Assembly (NCBI GenBank): GCA_009733775.1
Contig: WOGZ01000111.1
Span: 31,736-95,735, forward strand
Length of the DNA stretch: 64,000 nucleotides
From: Alectoria sarmentosa
Taxonomy: Eukaryota; Ascomycota; Lecanoromycetes; Lecanorales; Parmeliaceae
Direction of reading: 5' to 3'
The notes under the pieces were generated by a model. The model worked only from the letters and a program-made list of their open reading frames with translations, was not told the DNA's origin and ran no database searches. How positions within the stretch are numbered: the stretch's first letter is position 1; every line of letters starts with the position of its first letter. The position numbers and the translations under genes were made by a program. Of this stretch, positions 13,217 through 22,653 are shown piece by piece.

Positions 13217-14487
13217 CTAGTCGTCAAGATATTGCAACAAGGATGTACCCGCGTGGCGACATCCGTTGCTGACGCAGTCCCCCGTACTTTCATAACAGCC
13301 ACCTAAATTTTCTAATAGCAGGCATGACAGCTTTGACCTTCCACCATTCAGTGCGGCGATATCGTCCCACAAATCATGAGAAAGCCAGCCCTCTGGTATT
13401 CTCTCGCATTTCTCCATTCAGCTTGTGGTCTCTTCTGTGTCAGGATCAACGTCCTTGAAGAATGCCCTTCGCTTTTTAATTGGGTCCACACAGATCTTTT
13501 TCTTATTGCTATTGCCGCTCCATGTCGAACCGGACAGCACGGGCTAGCGGACGCTTCTCGGTACCCACTCGATCAAAGTGTTATCTTTGGAGCCGCGACC
13601 GAACTTCCATACCTGCTCACGCAGTGACCGCCTTCCATAAATCATGTAATCCACCTGCCAAGTTCAGCATCACCATGCGCGTTTCTTGAGATTCGGTAGG
13701 GATACCGACAGCCAACGCAATGGCGACAACGAGGCTTACCGCACCTGCCGAACAGAATTTGGATCTACCTTCAACGCCATCGTCTGGCTCTCTGTGGCGT
13801 TGGCTCTCTTTGTGGTCGTCAAAGGGCTCTTTGGGCGCCTGAAATTGACGAGTAATTTCGGGAGATGACACTGGATACTGATTCCTATATTCAGTCCTCC
13901 GATGAACGATCCTAGAATCGAAATGGTTGACTGGCGTGACATGTTTTCAATCTTATTTGTGTCTGCAAGGCGTACCCAGCCTCAGCTGTAGGGTGTGGGA
14001 GACACGTGGACTACCTGGGTCTGCATTCCACATACAAAGCTGTCAGACTTGAGGTCATTGCGGATTGGTTTGACATCAACTCTGTCGCTCTGCCAAAGCT
14101 AGCCGTGGCGTGCCTAGAAACGAGAATGTTCGACCCAGCACCGTCGTACAAGTGGATCTTGAATGGTCTAAGCGTTGGCTGAATCGTGACGAAGACGGTA
14201 TGCGCCATCTCTCTCGTCACGCAATGAACGTCGTTCCAGGAATTATGAGACCCCCTACTCAAGCCAAAGTGCTGGTCAAGTTTCGTCATCATGTTGTTTC
14301 GCAGGCTGTGAGTGATTCTCGGTAGATGCTTGGCAGGGGTATAATTTATGAACTTAGCATACTCGGCTTGCCATGATTTTGCGTTTGCAACATACTCGAC
14401 CACTGTTCTCCAAACTGAGAATGAGCATGAAGGGAAAAGTCGGTGTCGATCGCGATAAGGTCTTGGTGTCTGTAAGTTGAAAATCAT
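13217..14487 (-). pseudogene. decayed minus-strand gene, possibly a membrane protein
   Basis: Several protein-like runs occur in order on the minus strand, in shifting frames. At 14487-14011 there is a Trp/Tyr-rich stretch (YVANAKSWQAEYAKFINY). At 13871-13617 a hydrophobic segment (AVSLVVAIALAVGIPTES) is followed by MLNLAGGLHDLWKAVTA. At about 13610-13217 come VWKFGRGSKDNTLIEWVPRS, a stop, VDPIKKRRAFFKDVDPD, a stop, and IPEGWLSHDLWDDIAALNG. They read like pieces of one ancestral polypeptide with one or more transmembrane helices, broken by stops and frameshifts. I do not recognise a named family. Some of the pieces may belong together only by chance. Confidence 0.3.
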
Positions 14488-15343
14488 AGCCGCTCAAGCA
14501 GTGCATTTGCTAAGTCTTTTAGGGCCGCAGTAGTCGACATCTATAGATGCACCACTTCAGAAGGCCATCGGATGCTAAAGATTCCACGCGGTCTACTAGC
14601 GACCTTGTCATGGTGACAGCGTGGGTGCTATCTCCAGTCTGATCGCTCTCGCTGACCGTCTTTGCCTTTAAAATGGAACCCGTATTGTTCATCATCGCAG
14701 CCTGCTTACCCAATCTCCGTTCTTTCTACCTGCTCCGTCCAGGGCGAAAGGAAAATTCTAAAAAATAATAGCCGGAAGAGGTTGAGCCGCTCAACTGACA
14801 CTCAGTTGCTTCTGTCTTCGGAGATTCCAAAGGGCCCACTAATCAGAATTTCATAGTGCCATACGCGGCTAACATGGCGGACCTTGGCGAGGATGACAGC
14901 ATGGACGATATGATGCTTCCGTCCCAGAGGGGGTTTGCAAGACCAATTATTTTGATATCAGCCGTGCCACACCGAGTATTGCGGACATGCCGGGGGATTA
15001 TTGTGAAAGCAGGATAGCTCAATGGAAGAGTTCTAGAGGAGGGTAATCGCCAGTACGGGTGTCTGATGACTTCCAAAGATGAAAGTTGATTCGTATCGGT
15101 ATCCACATCTCTAATGATAACTGCGGTCAGGGGCATGACAGATGTCATGAAGACCCGGTCAAAATAAGCTGGAAGTAAGTACTTGATCCGTCAGGTACTA
15201 GGTACTGCAAGATACGGCCTCTATCCCTAATTGTTACTAAGTTGTGCTCTCTGTTGCAGTAGGTGACCGTGCTAACAGCCCAACAGACTCAGTGTCAGGA
15301 TATGTTCCGGGTTGACAAGAAGTCGCATGAACCATCTATCGTA

Positions 15344-15469
15344 ATGTAGGGTGAGTTGTCTTTCCTACTGGTGGAGTAACCCAAAGCACCCTACATTAAA
15401 CCCGTTAAAGCTTAATAATTCCAAGAACAGCTATACAAAAAACTGCCACTAATCTCTAGTCAGTGGCAG
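15344..15469. repeat. two adjacent hairpins
   Basis: Hairpin 1 has perfect 10-bp arms, ATGTAGGGTG (15344-15353) and CACCCTACAT (15387-15396). Hairpin 2 has 8-bp arms, CTGCCACT (15443-15450) and AGTGGCAG (15462-15469). Two hairpins within 126 bp of non-coding DNA suggest a decayed miniature inverted-repeat element or a structured transcript end. No target-site duplication is obvious. Confidence 0.5.
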
Positions 15470-15821
15470 CTGTACCTCGCCTTAGATTTATGTTTTTAAT
15501 GGTTTGAAGCTTGCAGTCAACTATATTGTCTATCGCGACTGCCGCGCTTTTATTGGCCGTCGAAAGGGTCTCAATTGTGTTGTTGTTTCATTTACCTGAA
15601 ACAAGTCACTCTCGCTTAGCCAATAAACGCGCAGCAGAGGCTCAACAGCAGCCGAGTCCTTGTGCAATCTCACACCGGTCTTGTGATACTCCATGTCCGG
15701 ACTGGAAGCTCGGAAAGGCATTTCGAGTCCATCTGAGTCCTTCCGACAATTAACCGCTCCAACCCATGAACCGCAAACGTAAGATGTTCTGCAGGGTGCT
15801 TAGTGCCATCGTGGGAATATT

Positions 15822-15990
15822 GCGGGGAAGGATCATCTGTGCTTTTTGTTTGGCCACGTCACTTCACTACATCGACGCCGAAATTCAAAAATTCACTTCA
15901 CCGCCGTTTTCCGCTCTTTTCGCGCAAGCATCAATCGAAGCTGCGGGGGGATAGGTGATTGACAGCTCTAGCGTTGTGCTCCTTCCCCGC
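15822..15990. repeat. 11-bp inverted repeat bounding about 170 bp
   Basis: GCGGGGAAGGA (15822-15832) and its exact complement TCCTTCCCCGC (15980-15990) face each other across 147 bp. The spacing and perfect arms fit a small MITE-like element. I see no matching flanking duplication, so the assignment is tentative. Confidence 0.4.
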
Positions 15991-16352
15991 AGAGTCGAAA
16001 ATTGGGGGCGGGGAAAAGAGCGTCGCGTGTCTGTCAGTCCACGAGTTTGAGCCGCACATGTCTCTTGAATCAAGGCAATGGAACACGGAGATGTGCTACA
16101 GTCAGCTTGTTGCGTTATGTCGCTGATGTATCTCCGGATTTCTCAGCAGATGTCACTACTGTTGAAAGCCTGCGGTTGGTGACTGTGTGTTTCCTGGCGG
16201 CAACTACTATCCTTATACAAACCATTGAACACCTAGTGATATAACTCGGACCATCACACTCCCCACGCTAACCTTGCAATCCTTCGTGTGCCACATCCCC
16301 TTGCTTGGGCGCTCACCAAGAATGCATCACACCTAGCGCTTTGTCAAGGATG

Positions 16353-16412
16353 TTCAGGTCAAGGAAGTTCAGGTCAAGGAAGCTCAGGTCAAGGAAGTTC
16401 AGGTCAAGGAAG
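16353..16412 (+). repeat. 15-bp minisatellite, four units
   Basis: The unit TTCAGGTCAAGGAAG occurs four times head to tail (16353, 16368, 16383 with one change, 16398), preceded by a degenerate partial unit. Because the unit is a multiple of three it stays open in frame, reading SGQGS repeats on the plus strand. No surrounding gene supports translation. Confidence 0.9.
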
Positions 16413-17019
16413 TAAAGCAAGCAGCTTGATGATTTGGGTCCACGGCTCTCCTTATGACCTTCCTGAATTACGGTTGTCCAACATGGTATTTTAGGTATTG
16501 TGCATTGCGCACGCAGCAAAGCTTAGTCTCGGCCATCAGTGGCAGTGCTTGCAGATGCGAAATGCACCTCCAAATTCCCCGGGATCTCGTGCTCGGAGAG
16601 CCATTAGCCGGAATATTCTGCAGACGTGATACCCGTCTTCATTCCACCGTTAGTCTCGTGCCCAAGGACCGTCGGTGGCGACTGGAATGAACGGCATCTT
16701 CAGACCGGACCAGAAATGGGTCTCGTGGTCGTCAAATTCAATTATTACAGATTGGTGAGCAATAGATTTCCTACCTGGTCCTCGGGCATACAGAGCTGCT
16801 ATCCAGTAAAACAGAAAGGGCCCTAGGGACGTCACGAATCCCTACACCCTCACGGACCATGGCCCACCCATGTGATGGGCGTTAATGCCGTAGGAGACCA
16901 ATGGGATCCTCGGTGTGCAAGAGTCAGCTAGAGGGATCAATTCTCCCCTTCGGTCTTTTCTTTATAGTGACGAAAACTCGACTCTCCTTCTCCATTACAG
17001 ATTTCTCGAAACGTGCACT

Positions 17020-18827
17020 ATGCATCTCTCCGACGTTCTCTCAATCACGGTGACAGTGCTACACCTTCTTGGGAGGGCGCAAGCCAAGGCAGTCTTTGCC
17101 CATTACATGGTATTTCCCACCACGTCACCTCTGTATACGACAGCGCTCACCTCGATTGAAAGGTTGGCTCCGTGGATGAAGCCCACGCACAACAAGACAT
17201 CGACGACGCAATAGCAATCGGGTGAGTCAATCCTCCCCTCAAAGCCCACAAGAATCTCCTGACAAACCCCTAGACTCGATGGATTTGCGCTGAACATCGG
17301 CGATCCAACTGAACCTTACGTCAACACGACACTTGTCTCGTTGTTCGACTATGCGTGGGGCAAAGACTTCAAGTTGTTTGTCAGCATGGATCTCTCCGCA
17401 TCTGGTGCCGCCTGCACGGCAGGGAGATCCTGCTGCAATGGGGTCAGCATCTCCAACTGTCGACAAAACGTATGACTAGCTTTAACATGAACCTACGGGC
17501 TTTCAGCCGAGCGACTTTAACAGCATCCTTTCGGGGTTCCTTGGCAACGAGGCATACTACCTAGGCCCTAACGGCTTGCCCATGATATCGACCTTCCAGT
17601 CCGACGGTTTCACCATTGATGCCTGGAATGGCAAGTCCTTCATTCCAGTTGAGATCAATCACGGGTGCTGATAAGCTCCAAGCATGGAGAACGTCCTTTG
17701 ATTCCAATATGTACTTTGTACCAATGTTTGATGAAACATCTGGCTACTATGAGTCAGCCAGTGGCGTGAGTATTCCAACATCATCTCATTACCCAACTCT
17801 AAGGTTGACGTCACCGCAGTGGTGGTCGTATTGGGGCGACCTAGTCGACGGGCTCTTCAGTTGGGAGGCGGCATGGCCAGTCGTGGGCGATTCGAATAGT
17901 GCCGACTGTGGCAGCCTGTCTCCTGACATACCCGTCATCGACGGTGCCTCGAATCATGAAAAGAGCTACATGATCGGTTAGTAGAACTGATACTTCATGA
18001 AGTATCGCTGACAGGTTCGCAGCTTTGAGCACTCTCCAGTACAAGGACGCTGTAAATTGCGCCCCCCGGAACAGGAAATGGGAGCAACTGCTGACCCACA
18101 TCATCCAGTACGGTACGAATCTCTACCGCCCAGGCGGGCTCACCCTACCCATCCGGATGAACAACATCCTTGGCATGGCATCTCAGCTCGACTTTGTCGA
18201 AATAATCACCTGGGTAATTTCGCCTCGCCGCTCCCCTCACTCTCCCGTCATCTAACAAACCCGTAGAACGACGGGCCCGAGAGCCACTACATTGGCAACG
18301 TCTGGCCGGAAGCGTCCGACTCATCAGTCAAGTACTGTTCTCCCCAAGCCAACTTCCCCCACACGGCCTGGCAACCGCTCGTGACGTCCTTCATCGCCGC
18401 CTACAAGACCGGCAACACCATGGCGCCCCCGACCGGCGCCACGGCCGTCGGAGCGATGTGGTACAAGACGCTCCTTCAAGACGCCACGTGCAGCGGCGCG
18501 ACGCAGCCCGACGGGTGGGCCAATGGCACGGACTCGCTCACCTGGGCCGTCGTGCTGCCGGCGGGATCCACGGGGATGAAGGTCCGCGCCACGAGCAACG
18601 GGGCCGTCATCTCGACCGTGGCCGTGAACCCGGGGTTGAACTTTGGGTCGCCGACGGGCGTGCAGGCGGGGGCGCAGATGCTCCAGTTGCTGAATTCGGC
18701 GGGAGCGGTCGTGATGACGGCGACGGGCGGGGCGTGCGTCGCTTCGGTTTGTCCGGCCGGCATGTTCAACATGAACTATCAGGTGGCGGGACTGAGTGCG
18801 GGTGGCGGGAACGCCAGTTGCAATTGA
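17020..18827 (+). CDS. GH71 alpha-1,3-glucanase (mutanase), secreted, nine exons
   Basis: The enzyme hydrolyses cell-wall alpha-1,3-glucan outside the cell. Exons inferred by frame and splice sites: 17020-17109, 17163-17221, 17274-17469, 17507-17630, 17683-17765, 17820-17976, 18023-18051, 18109-18213 and 18267-18827, giving 1404 nt and 467 aa. A signal peptide (MHLSDVLSITVTVLHLLGRAQA) precedes KAVFAHYMVGSVDEAHAQ, the hallmark GH71 start. Further family blocks are IGLDGFALNIGDP, FKLFVSMD, PMISTFQSDGFTIDAWNAW, WWSYWGDLVDGLFSWEAAWP, SYMIALSTLQYKDA and FVEIITWNDGPESHYIG. The C-terminal 110 residues, rich in Gly, Ala and Thr with several Cys, match the accessory C-domain common in mutanases. Intron 4 (17631-17682) uses a GC donor. 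Intron 3 is only 37 nt with the GTATGA donor; an in-frame alternative donor at 17443 would remove nine residues. The gene looks intact. Confidence 0.9.
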
Positions 18828-20019
18828 ACGAGAGAAGTGTGTGTACGATTTTGAAACGAAATGCATGCGGTAGACTGTACGATTTGGGAGGAACATCCAT
18901 GCGTGGAAAGGGAGAGACTACTGTACGATGAAACGAGAATCTGCATGCGCAAACCTAGCATTGGTTGTCGTATTGGAAAGAAATGCATGCTAGACTGAAT
19001 ATCATGAACAAGAAACTTCTTCTTCAATACCTCACTTTCGCATAACCACATCGCCCTCCAGGACAAGTAACATAAATTTTCCAAAGCTGGACTAGCTTGA
19101 AAGGCAATTCGCTCCCCTATTCATAAATGCCCCCGCACAACGACTCGCCACGAGACCCTTCTGTTTCAGCTACTCCCCTCTTACTAGCGTATCTCGTAAG
19201 ACCACTCCCTTAGCTCCTAGTCCCCCAAGTCGAAAATTGAGCGCATATATTGCTTCACGCCACGATAGCCACTCCACCACCACCTGGACATTGAGAAAAT
19301 GATGCTAAACCCGAAAAGAAAAACCGCATCAGCATTCCACCAAAGCTCTCCGTCACCGAGAACCCACTAAAGCATTCCAGCTCCAGCCTCCACGCAAGTC
19401 AATCATTTCCCAGCTTTTATGTGCCCAGCGGTGCCGGCGGCCGAAACCCCCGTGAACTGCGGTCTCTGTGGAGCCCAACAAGCGTAAAGTGACAAAACGG
19501 TGAGACAAGAAACCTGCTGTGGCGCCCAGATTGACACGACGGGGGCTCCTTCCGCACTAATGTGAGAAGAAGCGGAAGTGGCTCCTCAGCTGTGATACAC
19601 TAGAACCGGCTACTCTCCTGCATTGAAAGAAAGAAAGAAAGGCAGGAATGGTAGCCAAGCCGTCACACCGAGCTTGACGCATGGTGACCGAAGGAGATAT
19701 TATAGCGCTCACGGTGGCGTCGAAAGAACACACTGCTAGCGAGGCTTGATGTTGAAAGAAGGAGGACGATAGCAAAAGCGGTGGCGCTGCTGGAAGAGGA
19801 TCGTAGCTGATGGAAGGGTCCAGTCTCTTACTGTGATGGTAAAGAGTGAGTGAAGATCAGGGAGTTCGCGTGGATGTAAAGCGGGGTATGGGGGAAATCT
19901 TTGAAGCAATTGATACCAGCTGCTTCATACCGCATTTTTTGTTTAAGAGACCCCCTTGCCTCGCGATCAAATTAAACATGTCACCTTGGCACCGTTCTAA
20001 ACTATACATCTATTAGGAA

Positions 20020-20121
20020 AACGGGATAAATTAGAGGCTTGAATTGTACCAGCTTCTTTGGAGATGTGAGAACGGGATAAATGAGAGGCATGGGTTGTAC
20101 CTCCTTCTTCGGATATGTGGC
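20020..20121 (+). repeat. 51-bp tandem duplication, two copies
   Basis: Two adjacent 51-bp units begin with AACGGGATAAAT (20020 and 20071) and share TTGTACC and the ending GATATGTG-type sequence. The copies have diverged by several substitutions, so the duplication is not recent. Confidence 0.75.
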
Positions 20122-21456
20122 ATCACACCCTCGGGGACGTTCGAAGAAATTGAAATACGGGAGCACACCAATACGGAAGCATACCGTTCACAATATTCTG
20201 TAGCCGACCCACCTGGTACTACCCTGCGCGCCGCTGCGCGCAAACTCGTAACTCAAGGGTCTAGAACGCCACACCAAGTGCGGGTGGGGAATCGGGATAC
20301 AGTCAGCACATATCGACTGACCCAGACCACGGACTCCAACGGGAGTAGTGGTTGACTACTTAGATGTGATTGACCTGTATCGAACAGATGTTTTGACTAG
20401 GCAAGATCTTGCGGGCTGCCACGTCGGTTCGGCCGTTGATCAAGGGTTAACAGCCACATGCATTCCGAGCGAAACAGGAATTTTTCGGCCGCCGGAAATC
20501 CCAACATGATGAGGAGATGATACTAGAGAGAAAAATTTGATTCACACATAGTGCCCTCCCATAAACGGTCGAGGAGGTGTGCATTCTTTAACCACGGATA
20601 GTGTGGGACAAATCCATCGCATTCCTTGAACTCATGTAATTCTGTTTGGATTGCAATCTAGACAGAAATGTGAAACCCTTACCACGTGCATAAGACGCAT
20701 CTTCTTATTGCTTCTTTCCGGTGTGCAACATTCTACGGACTTTGCCCGTCTACATAGGAAATATCCTACCTTTGGATGACACTTCGCCATGTGTATAAAC
20801 ATGACCGGTCTACCAATAAGATAATGCAATTCTGTTAGGTATAGGAGGTTGAAGCCTAATGGTATGTGGGCGGTCGAATTTGCCCTTCAGAGTGCTTGAT
20901 TGATGGACTGAAATTGACGACGTTACGGAATCTCCGCGGAGACAGCTGCATATTTGCGCGCTAACGGGTGCCAAGAAGAGTGATGACTAAGCAACAGTCT
21001 TGGCTGAGTCAACTCACACTCGCGTGCATGTGACTTTCTTGCTCCTTACCAACAAAGAAGCTTCGTTACCGGCAATGCAATGGAAGGCGTTTGGGAAAAG
21101 TTTTTAAAAGGCACAGCGTTTATTCTAGCCCTTTAGCGCTGCGTTTTCAAAGAAAGATATACCATCGTCCTCCCTTTATTCGAAGACCAACATACTCCCA
21201 CCCTGATCCTTCAATCATATCTTTTGGTTAGACAAGACCCAGCGTCCCCCGGGCGTTTTGAGTTGAGACGGAGTACTCGATCCGTATCAATAGACAACAG
21301 CCGACAGCCGCCGCTTCCGCTTTCGTTTCATGCCCTGATGGACCACCAGTTGAGACAAGGAACGTTGCAAAGTATTGTTCAATGTTACGGGTAGATGAGA
21401 TTCAAATTCTCCGAAGCGAAGCTTATCCAAGTCATCGCAACTTGTCGCGTGGGGGC

Positions 21457-21470
21457 GGGGGGGGGGGGGG
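21457..21470 (+). repeat. G14 homopolymer run
   Basis: Fourteen consecutive G follow GGGGGC. The tract could form a G-quadruplex and is a likely site of sequencing or replication slippage. It sits in non-coding DNA. Confidence 0.85.
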
Positions 21471-21751
21471 TCTCCCCTCGTATCTAGATGTAAAACAAGA
21501 CCGCTGTTCATGAAGTGCTGCGTATTCGCACGGTCCGAAGCGTTCTGCCTTCTGATGGGATTACCGTCGCACGGATGAGGTAAAATTGCAGGCAAGGATG
21601 CCTTACAAAAGCAGAGTTGTCCCTATCGGCGACGGCCCCAGGCCCTTTCTTTACGATTGTCGAAGTGTGAAGGTTTCCAGCCAGATCTTTAAATCACGTC
21701 AGGAAGCATAAAAAGACGTAAGTACGCGTGGCCAAAACTTCCAGTCACACC

Positions 21752-22302
21752 ATGCTCTTACCCGATCTCCTCCACCTATTCATCCTCTTTCTCATGCCAC
21801 TCCTTCTCTCCGCCCACTCTTCACCTCAATCCAACCCAGCTAACCCCCCTCCCCACCACCTCTAATACCACTCCCGAGGCCCACACCCCAACACCCCCAG
21901 CACCGGCGACCGCTCCGCCCTGTGCCATTTCAAATGCTTCGCCTCAGAACTGTCGCGATACTACCCATCGCCACCGCCGCCGAAGAGATGGCCGACTTTT
22001 TCACCACCGTCGCTCAAGCCTGCAGCCCGCAGAAGCAAGCCGGCCGGGTGACGGACCGCTACGACTTCGGCTTCGGGGCCATCAAGATATTTCTGAACAC
22101 GCTGCCGGCGGGACCGAACGGGGCGGCGCCGCCGTAGAGCTGGGATCTGGTCATGTGGATCGGATCGCAGCTTTTGCGAATGACGGAACTGGGATAGACG
22201 GATCATTTCGCGGCGTTGTTTGTGGATCCGGCAACGGGGGTCCAGACGTTTGTGATGCTGCAGGTCGTGTCGGCGGGGGTAGCGACGATGGAGTACCTGT
22301 GA
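21752..22302 (+). pseudogene. secreted protein pseudogene, unknown family
   Basis: The ATG at 21752 opens a strong signal peptide (MLLPDLLHLFILFLMPLLLS), soon stopped by TAA. The same frame later reads CHFKCFASELSRY. Around 21955 the coding frame shifts by one, and the second frame reads AEEMADFFTTVAQACSPQK, RVTDRYDFGFGAIKIF, a TAG, SWDLVMWIGSQLLRMTELG, a TAG, and DHFAALFVDPATGVQTFVML up to TGA 22300-22302. The strong coding character, with three in-frame stops and one frameshift, marks a recently inactivated gene for a small secreted, Cys-containing protein. I do not recognise a named domain. Confidence 0.6.
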
Positions 22303-22653
22303 CGGGTCAAGCACTTGTTCCTGCAACAACTTATTTCAGCGGAAATGAGTAGCGACGTTGAATAGCGGACTACTAACGGAGCAGCAGTTCGATGACGTCG
22401 GTAATCCAAGTGAATTGATGATGTCATGTGGACTGTTGTGTCTTCATAATTCGTATTGAACTGATATATAAATCTACCTGGGGCGGTTTATGATGCTATC
22501 ATGGACATATAGCACAAAATCCTGGAGGCTCTCTGGGAGTCCCATGAGAAAGCGGTAGTGGAGAACGGAGGAATCTCCAGGCGGTAGCAGAAATCAGTGG
22601 TCCAAAAAGGACGGTTGTCATTGACCTAGACTTTTGGTAGACGGAACTCGTCA
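22303..22653. other. 350-bp intergenic gap
   Basis: Nothing recognisable is present. It lies between the secreted-protein pseudogene and the 3' end of the convergent receptor gene and probably holds the receptor's 3' untranslated region. Confidence 0.5.

Larger units (their letters stand above)
14488..17019. other. gene-free stretch with hairpins, an inverted repeat and a minisatellite
   Basis: I see no convincing gene here. The stretch holds two hairpins (15344-15396 and 15443-15469), an 11-bp inverted repeat (15822-15832 with 15980-15990) and a 15-bp minisatellite (16353-16412). It ends in the promoter of the downstream GH71 gene. Short open frames are present but lack family motifs. Confidence 0.6.
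18828..21751. other. 2.9-kb gene-free stretch
   Basis: I see no supported gene. The first 200 bases downstream of the GH71 stop contain diverged repeats of a gaaatgcatgc motif. Other contents are a GAAA microsatellite near 19625-19640, a two-copy 51-bp tandem duplication (20020-20121) and a run of 14 G (21457-21470). Confidence 0.55.

Noticed and set aside
15015..15090. tRNA-like A-box (TAGCTCAATGG)
   Set aside because: No matching B-box (GGTTCGAATCC-like), no acceptor stem and no anticodon arm could be drawn.
15820..15840. Match to the 18S rRNA 3' end (GGAAGGATCAT)
   Set aside because: Only about 11 bases agree and the surrounding sequence has no rRNA character.
16288..16494. 68-aa frame with SGQGS repeats
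   Set aside because: It is open because the 15-bp minisatellite is a multiple of three; no gene context supports it.
18324..18896. 190-codon Arg-rich minus frame
   Set aside because: It is the antisense shadow of the GC-rich last exon of the GH71 gene.
20044..20355. 103-codon plus frame
   Set aside because: It begins inside a tandem duplication and has no recognisable domain.
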